Assembly: GCA_007126465.1 (NCBI GenBank)
Contig: SLBE01000188.1
Location: 1-21,791 of the forward strand
Direction: 5' to 3'
From: Syntrophomonadaceae bacterium
GTDB taxonomy: Bacteria > Bacillota > Dethiobacteria > DTU022
Length of the DNA: 21,791 nucleotides
The notes under the pieces were generated by a model that saw only the letters and a program-made list of their open reading frames with translations, was not told where the DNA came from and did not search any database. Of the stretch, positions 15,386 through 21,791 are shown piece by piece. The position numbers and the translations under genes are program-made. Each line of letters opens with the position of its first letter. Within the stretch, counting starts at the first letter, position 1.

Positions 15386-15646
15386 TCCTGTAAAACTAAT
15401 ATCCTGGTGTTCTAGCGCTGTTCAGCATGTTAGTGCAAGATTGCCATAATTATTACTCTTAAGAAAATTGCCTGCCTTAATCAAAAGCAGTAATAAAAAT
15501 TATGTTAATATTTTAACAAAACCATCTGTTTAATGCAAACCTGGGTTCGCCAGCCTGAAGTTAAGACGGTTCAGTTCCAGGCTAAATGATCAGCGTTCTA
15601 AGCTTTCTTTGGCAAAAGAGATTATCAGGTTAATAATAAAAAGTAA
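15386..15646. other. Intergenic leader of the XRE regulator
   Basis: The full gene-free gap runs from 15386 to 15707. Apart from a promoter for the XRE gene (15510-15538) and the dodecin terminator (15636-15675), I see only weak inverted repeats, for example AGCCTG with CAGGCT around 15552-15583. No convincing small gene was found on either strand. Confidence 0.5.
15510..15538 (-). promoter_or_regulatory. Extended -10 promoter of the XRE regulator
   Basis: On the minus strand TTGCAT (15538-15533) and TAAAAT (15515-15510) are 17 bases apart, and TGT precedes the -10 box. The -35 box is weak. It would give a leader of about 120 bases. Confidence 0.4.
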
Positions 15647-15675
15647 AAGCGGCATCATATTTAAAGATACCGCTT
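15636..15675 (-). terminator. Intrinsic terminator of the dodecin gene
   Basis: On the minus strand AAGCGGTATC (15675-15666) pairs with GATGCCGCTT (15656-15647) with one G-U pair and a 9-base loop, followed by TTACTTTTTA. It lies 32 bases beyond the dodecin stop. Confidence 0.75.
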
Positions 15676-15707
15676 CAAGCTGAGTTAAATTTTTTTTTAA
15701 TGTATGA

Positions 15708-15911
15708 TTAATCTTCATATTTAAAAGAGACGTTCATTTTAACCCTGTAAATCATTGTGCCTTCTTCAAGCTTTAAATCCATTTCTTTAACTTCCGCAAC
15801 TCTCAAATTTCTCAGAGACTTAGATGCTTTGTTAACTGCCACCTTAGCGGCCTCTTCCCATGACTGGTCACTGGTTCCGATAATTTCTACTACCTTGTAT
15901 ACGCTTTCCAT
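15708..15911 (-). CDS. Dodecin family flavin-binding protein
   Basis: Dodecins form hollow dodecamers that store or buffer flavins (riboflavin, FMN, FAD) and sometimes CoA. The 67-residue sequence has the family pattern: YKVVEIIGTSDQSWEEAAK at the start, a helix with ANKA-type spacing (AVNKASKSLRNLRVAEV), then strands ending RVKMNVSFKYED. The position where archaeal and halophilic dodecins carry the flavin-stacking tryptophan (around residue 38) is Val here, in NLRVAEV, so flavin binding may differ. AAAGGAGGAG precedes the ATG. The gene has a near-consensus promoter and its own terminator, so it is a single-gene unit. In a cell rich in flavoproteins such as Etf, HdrA and FlxA a flavin buffer makes sense, but that link is inference. 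Confidence 0.85.
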   Translation of the reverse strand: MESVYKVVEIIGTSDQSWEEAAKVAVNKASKSLRNLRVAEVKEMDLKLEEGTMIYRVKMNVSFKYED

Positions 15912-15948
15912 AGTACTCCTCCTTTCACAGAATGTAGTCTATAGTCAT

Positions 15949-15977
15949 ATTCTACTGATATTTTGCTATCATGTCAA
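15949..15977 (-). promoter_or_regulatory. Sigma-A promoter of the dodecin gene
   Basis: On the minus strand a perfect TTGACA (15977-15972) and TAGAAT (15954-15949) are 17 bases apart. This is one of the strongest promoters in the window and predicts a high, steady level of dodecin. Confidence 0.8.
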
Positions 15978-15989
15978 TATTTCAATAAT

Positions 15990-16865
15990 TTAATCATTAA
16001 GCTCATTAAGCAGGGTATCAAAAGATGGTTGGATCATCAATCCAACCGCTCCCGGTCCAATATGAGCCCCGATGGCAGGACCCACCATGCCTAAGTGCAG
16101 ATCTGCTATTTCATAATGAGTCCTTAATTCCTCAAGCAGCGCCCTGGCTGATTCTTCTGCTCCTGTATGCACAACAGAAAGGTTGACAGGCTTACCTGGG
16201 CTTACATTTTTTATTGCAGCTTTTACAAGACTCGGTATGATTTGCGAACGGCCCCGTACCTTATCGTATGGGGCGACCATTCCCTCGGGATCTGCGTAGA
16301 GTATTGGCTTGATTTGAAGAAGTGAGCCTAAAAGTGACGCGGCTTTTCCAATTCGCCCGTTTCGCTGTAGAAATTCCAGGGTATCCACGGCAAAAACGCT
16401 GAAAGTATTGACAGTAGATTTTTCGGTGATTTCCACTGCTTTTTCTACGGGCATTTGCCTCTGAGCAGCCTCGGCCGCGATTAGGACTGATAGGCCAACA
16501 CCATGTGAAGCAGTTCTTGTATCGATTGGAATTACTTTTGGTTTCACTTCTTTTGAAGCAACCTCTGCCGAATTAAGCGTGCCGCTTAGCTTGCCTGAAA
16601 TATGAACGCTGAGTATTACATCGTCCCCTTCGGCAATACTTTCATAAGCCTGGCGGAATGCTTCAGGTGAGGGCTGTGAAGTCTTTGGCAATTCCTTGCT
16701 ACTGGTAAGCCGGGCAAAAAACTCTTCAGCGCTTAAATCTACACCATCAGCAAAAGAATCCTGTCCGAAATTAACAGTGATTGGTACTACCTTGATACCG
16801 TACTTGTCAACCTGCTCTGATGACAGGTCAGCAGTGCTGTCAGTTACTACTTTTATAATCGGCAT
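15990..16865 (-). CDS. DegV family protein (fatty-acid-binding, FakB-like)
   Basis: DegV proteins bind a fatty acid; in Gram-positive bacteria FakB members present it to the kinase FakA to make acyl phosphate. The 291-residue protein shows the family markers: VVTDSTADLS (6-15), the KTSQPSP loop (61-67), SGKLSGTLNSA (90-100), DTLEFLQRNGRIGKA (~161-175) and a C-terminal GPAIGAHIGPGAVGL. AAAGGAGAG precedes the ATG. The upstream leader has an 8-bp inverted repeat. The kinase partner FakA is not in the window. The nearby MmyB-type regulator, a family with suspected fatty-acid ligands, may or may not be linked. Confidence 0.93.
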   Translation of the reverse strand: MPIIKVVTDSTADLSSEQVDKYGIKVVPITVNFGQDSFADGVDLSAEEFFARLTSSKELPKTSQPSPEAFRQAYESIAEGDDVILSVHISGKLSGTLNSAEVASKEVKPKVIPIDTRTASHGVGLSVLIAAEAAQRQMPVEKAVEITEKSTVNTFSVFAVDTLEFLQRNGRIGKAASLLGSLLQIKPILYADPEGMVAPYDKVRGRSQIIPSLVKAAIKNVSPGKPVNLSVVHTGAEESARALLEELRTHYEIADLHLGMVGPAIGAHIGPGAVGLMIQPSFDTLLNELND

Positions 16866-16885
16866 TGAAATCTCTCCTTTGAAAA

Positions 16886-16920
16886 ATGATATTGGTTATC
16901 AATATACAGAATAATATCAT
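16886..16920. repeat. Inverted repeat in the degV-like leader
   Basis: ATGATATT (16886-16893) and AATATCAT (16913-16920) are perfect 8-bp arms. A nested pair ATATTG (16889-16894) and CAATAT (16900-16905) shares the left arm. It lies just upstream of the DegV ribosome binding site and could be an operator or an alternative RNA hairpin. Confidence 0.4.
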
Positions 16921-16967
16921 AATAATGGTTTTCTGTGTTAGCATTTATTCAATAAACTTTCAAAAAG

Positions 16968-17019
16968 TTGTAGTGGTTCAAAGGGCTGTAGTGGCTCAAA
17001 GGGCTGTAGTGGTTTAACC
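16968..17019. repeat. 18-bp tandem repeat, 2.9 copies
   Basis: Units at 16968-16985, 16986-17003 and 17004-17019 follow the pattern YTGTAGTGGYTCAAAGGG, and the third is truncated and altered at its end (TTTAACC). The repeats sit immediately upstream of the DUF151 gene, and the last unit overlaps the likely -35 box. Confidence 0.8.
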
Positions 17020-17041
17020 ATAACGGAAAATATGATAAAAT
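17013..17041 (+). promoter_or_regulatory. Extended -10 promoter of the DUF151 / c-di-GMP genes
   Basis: TTTAAC (17013-17018) and TAAAAT (17036-17041) are 17 bases apart, with TGA before the -10 box. The -35 box is weak, but it falls in the third tandem repeat, so an activator bound to the repeats could compensate. Confidence 0.45.
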
Positions 17042-17072
17042 ACAGAAAAGTAAGTTGAGAGGGGTGTAGCAG

Positions 17073-17507
17073 GTGATTAAAATGGAAGTAAAAACAGTAA
17101 CAGCTGATCAGGGGGGTAATTTTCTGATCCTGCTGATGGATGACGAAGTAAAAAAAGTCCTGCCTATATCAATCGGACCTCTTGAAGCACAGGCTATAGC
17201 ACTGGCATTACAGGGTGAAGAGCCTCCAAGGCCTTTAACCCATGATTTGTTTAAAACAGTATGTGAAAATTTAAGTGGATCCTTAGATAAAATCGTCATT
17301 ACTGATATCAAGGATAGTACTTTTTATGCAGAAATCTATCTTAGCCAGAACGGGGAAACCATGGTTGTTGATTCAAGGCCAAGTGATGCTATTGCCCTGG
17401 CTTTGCGTTTCGAGGCTCCGATTTATATGGAAACAAAAATGATCGAATTCACTTATGACTACCAGGATATAATTGCCCGTGAAGGTGGAGACGAAGAGCT
17501 TCACTAG
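17073..17507 (+). CDS. Bifunctional nuclease family protein (DUF151)
   Basis: The 144-residue protein matches the bifunctional nuclease (BFN) fold. It starts MIKMEVKTVTADQGGNFLILL and has the core ISIGPLEAQAIALALQGEEPPRPLTHDLF (~33-61), a phrase shared across the family. It ends with VVDSRPSDAIALALRFEAPIYM (~98-119). Plant BFN members show both RNase and DNase activity; the bacterial role is not well defined. The GTG at 17073 is chosen because AGAGGGG (17058-17064) is 8 bases upstream and because the family usually begins M-I-x-M; an ATG at 17082 is an alternative. The stop overlaps the AGGAG ribosome binding site of the next gene, so the two form an operon. Confidence 0.9.
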   Translation: MIKMEVKTVTADQGGNFLILLMDDEVKKVLPISIGPLEAQAIALALQGEEPPRPLTHDLFKTVCENLSGSLDKIVITDIKDSTFYAEIYLSQNGETMVVDSRPSDAIALALRFEAPIYMETKMIEFTYDYQDIIAREGGDEELH

Positions 17508-17519
17508 GAGATCATTATT

Positions 17520-20378
17520 ATGATTAACCGGGAAGATAGCTGGTCCTTATTTGACAGCAAAAAGATTGACATCAAATATCAGCTGCAGTTTACTAAAACA
17601 GCAGCTGATATTTCTAATATCTTTATTAACTTGCCGCCCGCTGAAATAGACTATGGTATCATGAAGGCTTTGCATTTATGCGGTGAGTTTTTTGGTGTAC
17701 AGCGCAGCTATTTATTTCAAATTAATCCAGATGGAAAATTAATGAGTAATACTTATGAATGGTGCGCTGACGGTATTGAGCCCCAGAAAGACCAGTTGCA
17801 GGATTTGCCTGTAGGTGAATATTCCTGGCAAATGGATCAATTGGAACAGTACGGATTTCTCTATATTCCTGTTGTATCAGACCTGCCGGAAAGTGCTGAA
17901 AAAGAAAAAGAGCTATTCATAAAATTTGGTTTATCATCAATTATCTTAATTGCCCTGGTTGTTGAAGGTGAAACCAGGGGCTTTTTTGGGTTTGATCTTC
18001 CCGGTGAGTCCAGAAAATGGAAAAGAGAAGAGATTTCTTTACTGAAGATAGTTACAGATACCATTTCCGCAGCAATTATAAAAGCATATACTGATAAAGA
18101 ACTGCAAAAAAGTGAAGAAATGTTTCGCTCTATTAGTGAGAATGCTTTTGATTTGATCGCTTTAATTGATTTAAAAGGAAACTTTATATACTGCAATAAT
18201 TCATATTTAAATACCCTGGGCTATGAGCCCGGTCAATTAATTGGAACCTATGCTTTTGATTTAATCCATCCTGCAGAGAAAAATAAAGCTGTGCAGCTAT
18301 TCCAGGAAGGAATCGATAATAAGCTTGATTACGCGACCCTTTCAGTGCGCTTGATATGTAACGATGGCAGTTACAAGTGGTTTGAGCATCGAGTAAGGCA
18401 GCTTTTTACGGAAGATAACCAGCCGGATAAAATTCTCATTACAGCACATGATGTCACTGAAAGTAAAATGTCAGAAGGTCAGCTAATAATTCAGCGTAAT
18501 CTTGCTTTGAAATTATCTGCTACTTCTGACCTCGAAGAGGCACTGAATTATTGTCTTGAAGCTGCCCTGCAACTATCAAATATGGATAGTGGGGGTATAT
18601 ATCTTTTTAATAGTAAGACAGGTTACCTGGAGCTTACCTGTTACCGGGGGCTTTCAACAGACTTCTACAAGTCGAAGTCTTCACTGGCTCCTGATTCTCG
18701 CCAGGCTAAAATTGTCTACACCGGAAAGCCACATTATATGGAAGATGTTGGAAGCATACCTGATAACGAGGCGATTATCAAGGAAGGTTTAACTGCAATT
18801 GCCGTAATACCGGTGAAACATGAAAATGAAGTAGTTGGTTGCATAAACGTTGCTTCACACAGCATGAACAGTATTCCGCCATCAACCAGGCTGACACTTG
18901 AAGCAATTGTTGCCCAGATCAGCAGTGCAATTGGTCGGATTCAGGCTGAACTAGGGCATAAAGAAAGCGTTGACAAATATCAAACTCTGGTATCGAATGT
19001 GCCGGGTATTATTTTTAGCTGCGAAATGGATAGAAATTGGACAATGAGGTATTTAAGCGGAGATTTTGAGGAACTCACCGGGTATAAAGCATCTGATTTT
19101 ATCGATAGCCGGGTAAAGACTTATAGCAGCATCATTCATCCCGAAGACCGCGAGTATGTTTACGATACAATAATAAAGTCTGATGTAAATGACCAGCCAT
19201 ATCATGTTCGGTACCGGATTATTACCGCTGACGGTAGAACCAGGTGGTTTCGTGAGAGCGGACGCCTGATTTATAGTAAAGACTCTTCAAATAAATTAAT
19301 TGACGGGGTCATTATCGATATAACCGACTTGAAAAGTTATGAAGAGCAGCTCAGGTATTTAAGTCTGCATGATCAGTTGACGGGTTTATATAATAGGACA
19401 TTTTTCGAAGCGGAGATGGATCGCCTCGATAACAGCAGGGAATACCCTCTATCACTGATCTCAACTGACCTGGACGGACTGAAACTGATTAATGATACCA
19501 TGGGTCATGAAGCAGGAGACCGTTTGCTTAGAGCTGCAGGTGATTTGCTTTACAGGTCGCTAAGATCTTCAGACATACTGGCACGGATAGGCGGGGATGA
19601 GTTTGCCGCCATTTTGCCCAGCACAGATCATGAAACCAGTGAAAAAATAGCTAAAAGAATCAGGAGTAATATAGCTAAACATAACAGCGATAATCCAGAT
19701 ATCCCTGTGAGCCTTTCTTTGGGACTGGCAACGGCCGAAAACAGTGAAACTCCACTTCAAACCATCTTTAAGAAGGCCGATGATTTAATGTACCGAGACA
19801 AACTATACAGTCGTTACAGTAATCATAACAAGGTTGTTAGCAGTTTAATGTCTGCCCTGGCCGAGCGAGACTACATTACTGAAGGCCATGCAATGCGTCT
19901 TGAAAAAATGTGCATGATGCTGGGTGAAAAAGTGAATCTTGATACCAGTCAGCTTACAGACCTGGTTTTGCTCTCACAGGTTCATGATTTAGGCAAGGTT
20001 GGTATTCCGGATAAAATTTTATTTAAGCCGGGTAAACTGAATGATGATGAATGGGAAATAATGAAAATGCATTCCGAAAAAGGATATCGAATCGCATTGT
20101 CGTCGCTAGAATTATCATCTATAGCTGAATTCATTTTAAAACACCACGAGCGTTGGGATGGAAAAGGTTATCCACTGGGGTTAAAAGGAGAAGAAATACC
20201 CTTACTGTGTAGAATCCTCGCAATAGTTGATGCCTTTGACGCTATGACCCATGATCGTCCTTATCAGAAAGCGGTTTCTGACAAGGAAGCGCTGATAGAA
20301 TTGAAACGCTGTGCCGGTGAACAGTTCGATCCCCACTTAGTTGATCAATTTATTCTTATGCTAGAAACCGTAAAATGA
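17520..20378 (+). CDS. GAF-PAS-GAF-PAS-GGDEF-HD-GYP cyclic-di-GMP protein
   Basis: This 952-residue sensor has domains in this order: GAF (~40-190), PAS (~200-315), GAF (~325-475), PAS (~485-605), GGDEF (~610-765) and HD-GYP (~775-952). The GGDEF motif is intact (IGGDEFAAI, 691-695) and so is the inhibitory-site motif RSSD (682-685), five residues before it, so it can probably make c-di-GMP under product control. The HD-GYP part is also intact: VHDLGKVGIPD (821-831), KMHSEKGY (849-856) and HHERWDGKGYP (875-885), so it can probably also break it down. No signal peptide or membrane helix is seen, so it senses cytoplasmic signals. It starts 12 bases after the DUF151 gene with AGGAG at 17506-17510. 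Confidence 0.93.
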   Translation: MINREDSWSLFDSKKIDIKYQLQFTKTAADISNIFINLPPAEIDYGIMKALHLCGEFFGVQRSYLFQINPDGKLMSNTYEWCADGIEPQKDQLQDLPVGEYSWQMDQLEQYGFLYIPVVSDLPESAEKEKELFIKFGLSSIILIALVVEGETRGFFGFDLPGESRKWKREEISLLKIVTDTISAAIIKAYTDKELQKSEEMFRSISENAFDLIALIDLKGNFIYCNNSYLNTLGYEPGQLIGTYAFDLIHPAEKNKAVQLFQEGIDNKLDYATLSVRLICNDGSYKWFEHRVRQLFTEDNQPDKILITAHDVTESKMSEGQLIIQRNLALKLSATSDLEEALNYCLEAALQLSNMDSGGIYLFNSKTGYLELTCYRGLSTDFYKSKSSLAPDSRQAKIVYTGKPHYMEDVGSIPDNEAIIKEGLTAIAVIPVKHENEVVGCINVASHSMNSIPPSTRLTLEAIVAQISSAIGRIQAELGHKESVDKYQTLVSNVPGIIFSCEMDRNWTMRYLSGDFEELTGYKASDFIDSRVKTYSSIIHPEDREYVYDTIIKSDVNDQPYHVRYRIITADGRTRWFRESGRLIYSKDSSNKLIDGVIIDITDLKSYEEQLRYLSLHDQLTGLYNRTFFEAEMDRLDNSREYPLSLISTDLDGLKLINDTMGHEAGDRLLRAAGDLLYRSLRSSDILARIGGDEFAAILPSTDHETSEKIAKRIRSNIAKHNSDNPDIPVSLSLGLATAENSETPLQTIFKKADDLMYRDKLYSRYSNHNKVVSSLMSALAERDYITEGHAMRLEKMCMMLGEKVNLDTSQLTDLVLLSQVHDLGKVGIPDKILFKPGKLNDDEWEIMKMHSEKGYRIALSSLELSSIAEFILKHHERWDGKGYPLGLKGEEIPLLCRILAIVDAFDAMTHDRPYQKAVSDKEALIELKRCAGEQFDPHLVDQFILMLETVK

Positions 20379-20385
20379 GCTTCTT

Positions 20386-20426
20386 TTTGAATTTATAATA
20401 TCAGTAGTTTGTATTATAAATTCAAA
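20386..20426. terminator. AT-rich inverted repeat between the c-di-GMP gene and tRNA-Leu
   Basis: TTTGAATTTATAATA (20386-20400) and its perfect complement at 20412-20426 form a 15-bp stem with an 11-base loop. The left arm begins 7 bases after the upstream stop codon, and the right arm ends exactly next to the encoded CCA of the tRNA. It separates convergent genes and probably acts as a two-way terminator, although no long T-tract follows on either strand. Confidence 0.6.
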
Positions 20427-20511
<85 letters not shown>

Positions 20512-20538
20512 TTGTATATGGTCTCTTTTCCGCTCTTA

Positions 20539-20567
20539 ATTATAATTGCTTTCTGAGATTAATTCAA
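20539..20567 (-). promoter_or_regulatory. Sigma-A promoter of tRNA-Leu
   Basis: On the minus strand TTGAAT (20567-20562) and a perfect TATAAT (20544-20539) are 17 bases apart, 27 bases before the tRNA 5' end, as expected for a tRNA promoter. Confidence 0.8.
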
Positions 20568-20827
20568 CTGGTATGATAAAAATGCTTTTCAACCCATATC
20601 GAATAAATAAATTTATTCATTTTTAATGTTTCAATAAATGCATCTAACAGGCCATATTCTGCTGCGTTTGCCTGCTTTGTCAGTTGCTGCTAACAAATAT
20701 AAATAATGCTTTAAAATGCTGCTAACACTGTTTTGTAGAGATTTTAATAATAAAACAGGGGTAAGCAGGCAGGATTTCTTCTAAGATTTACGAATATTCT
20801 AAGGTAGAGGAAGGGGTTGGTTACCTC
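20568..20827. other. Intergenic region upstream of the sigma-54 activator
   Basis: No gene was found. Structure seen: an AT-rich palindrome (GAATAAA 20601-20607 with TTTATTC 20612-20618), an exact 11-bp direct repeat TGCTGCTAACA (20685-20695 and 20717-20727, 32 bases apart) and 9-bp inverted arms TGCCTGCTT (20669-20677) and AAGCAGGCA (20763-20771). These may be regulator binding sites for the following gene. Confidence 0.5.
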
Positions 20828-21791
20828 TTGATAAAGGCAGCAATGGCAGTTAAAGGAAAACGTGGAATAGATTTGTTTCGTCTCTTAAGGCAGTGCAATG
20901 AGGTAGATCTGGTTGGAATAGCCTGTCCTGATGGAAATATTACCTGGCTTACTGATGAAGAACGAAAAAAGTATTATATTACAGCAGACCTTGATAAGCT
21001 GGTGGCATTACCGGAACTCAATACTATCATTAATGCTACCGGTGAGCCTTCCGTTACAGAGTATATTAGGAATAACTGTACGGATGGGGTTGAAATAGAA
21101 GATATAACCGGTCCATCCATACTCAATGCTGTTTTGAAAACAAGGGAACAGCTGCTGGAAACACGGCTGGTTAAAGGAGAGCTTTTAGCCATTTTAAACT
21201 CTGTCCAGGATGCTATCGAGGTAGTTGATGCACAGGGTGTAGTAAAGTATGTAAATCCAGCTTTTACCAGGGTAACCGGCATACCTGAAAGCAAAAGGGT
21301 TAATCGTAGCATTTTTGATGTTTCTCCCCAGGGAGCCCTGGCCCAGTCGTTGATCCAGCAGAAGCCGGTTACCGGCTATCGTACTTATGTGGGGGGATCT
21401 GACGCCGATGTGATTTCCAATGCTTCTCCAATAATTGTTGATGGAGAGCTTATGGGAGCAGTTGTGGTCTTTCAACCGGTCGGAGATATTTTAAAGCTGA
21501 TGGACGAATTACAGCACAGTAATGCTATGATTGATAATCTTTATGCGCAAATAGATCAGATTTCCGGAAGCCGTTTCAGTTTTGAGTCCCTGACCGGAAA
21601 AAGTAATATACTGGTTTCGACTATTGAAAGAGCGCGCAAAGCAGCCCGCAGTGAATCTGCAGTATTGATCAGCGGTGAAAGCGGGACCGGGAAAAGTTTG
21701 TTTGCCCAGGCTATTCACAACAACAGCTCGCGCCGCAAAAAGCCGATTTTGGCTATCGACTGCTCAAGCGTTCCAGATTCCCTGCAGGAAA
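20828..21791 (+). CDS. Sigma-54-dependent transcriptional activator, PAS and AAA+, 3' truncated by window
   Basis: The reading frame stays open to the window end (321 codons seen). Residues ~1-85 look like a Rossmann-type domain: a degenerate glycine loop (AVKGKRGIDLFRLL), EVDLVGIACPDG, a TADLDKLVALPELNTIINATG segment. Residues ~115-215 form a PAS domain (ILNSVQDAIEVVDAQGVVKYVN), then a helical linker to ~247. The AAA+ domain of sigma-54 activators follows (SFESLTGKSN, Walker A GESGTGKS at 283-290, IHNNSSRRKKPILAIDCSS). It should remodel sigma-54 RNA polymerase at -24/-12 promoters. The start is uncertain: TTG 20828 has AGGAAGGGG 11 bases upstream and keeps the first strand of the Rossmann domain; ATG 20843 is the alternative. 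The GAFTGA loop and HTH lie outside the window. Confidence 0.85.
   Translation, partial: MIKAAMAVKGKRGIDLFRLLRQCNEVDLVGIACPDGNITWLTDEERKKYYITADLDKLVALPELNTIINATGEPSVTEYIRNNCTDGVEIEDITGPSILNAVLKTREQLLETRLVKGELLAILNSVQDAIEVVDAQGVVKYVNPAFTRVTGIPESKRVNRSIFDVSPQGALAQSLIQQKPVTGYRTYVGGSDADVISNASPIIVDGELMGAVVVFQPVGDILKLMDELQHSNAMIDNLYAQIDQISGSRFSFESLTGKSNILVSTIERARKAARSESAVLISGESGTGKSLFAQAIHNNSSRRKKPILAIDCSSVPDSLQE

Noticed and set aside
16968..17019. Possible CRISPR array
   Set aside because: The units are only 18 bases, directly adjacent without spacers, and no cas gene is near; it is a plain tandem repeat.
20520..20533. GG-N10-GC spacing resembling a sigma-54 promoter
   Set aside because: It falls in the leader of the tRNA-Leu gene, matches the rest of the -24/-12 consensus poorly and is far from the next plus-strand gene.

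Overview
The window is a stretch of a bacterial chromosome that most resembles an anaerobic, probably syntrophic or fermentative member of the Firmicutes (Clostridia; Peptococcaceae- or Syntrophomonadaceae-like). The reasons are the Etf/HdrA/Flx redox genes, an RseC-like protein, a dodecin, a DegV protein, strong AGGAGG ribosome binding sites, TTG and GTG starts, and sigma-A-type promoters. The lineage is inferred from gene content only; no 16S gene is present.

Region 1 (1-7278, + strand) is one tight operon for electron transfer. It holds the C-terminus of a CCG-domain Fe-S oxidoreductase, EtfB, EtfA, HdrA, the MvhD/FlxD [2Fe-2S] protein, two related dicluster Fe-S proteins (FlxC- and FlxB-like) and an FAD/NAD(P) reductase subunit (FlxA-like). 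HdrB and HdrC are absent between hdrA and flxA. The layout suggests that ETF, fed by acyl-CoA or other flavin dehydrogenases, is wired through an HdrD-like protein to an HdrA-Flx bifurcating or confurcating NADH/ferredoxin module. This is the most interesting part of the window.

Region 2 (7279-13917, + strand) starts with a hairpin-rich, REP-like intergenic block. It continues with an RseC-like membrane protein, asd (aspartate semialdehyde dehydrogenase), a beta-ureidopropionase-type nitrilase paired with a dihydropyrimidinase, and aroF-tyrA (DAHP synthase and prephenate dehydrogenase), which overlap. Two copies of a dispersed hairpin repeat sit in front of asd and aroF.

Region 3 (13927-16865, - strand) carries an IscR-like Rrf2 regulator, an XRE/MmyB-type regulator, a dodecin and a DegV protein. 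Clear sigma-A promoters precede the Rrf2 and dodecin genes.

Region 4 (16960-21791) carries, on the + strand, a bifunctional-nuclease (DUF151) gene behind an 18-bp tandem repeat. It is followed 12 bp later by a large GAF-PAS-GAF-PAS-GGDEF-HD-GYP cyclic-di-GMP protein. A tRNA-Leu(UAG) gene lies on the - strand. The window ends in the first two thirds or so of a sigma-54 activator that runs off the edge.
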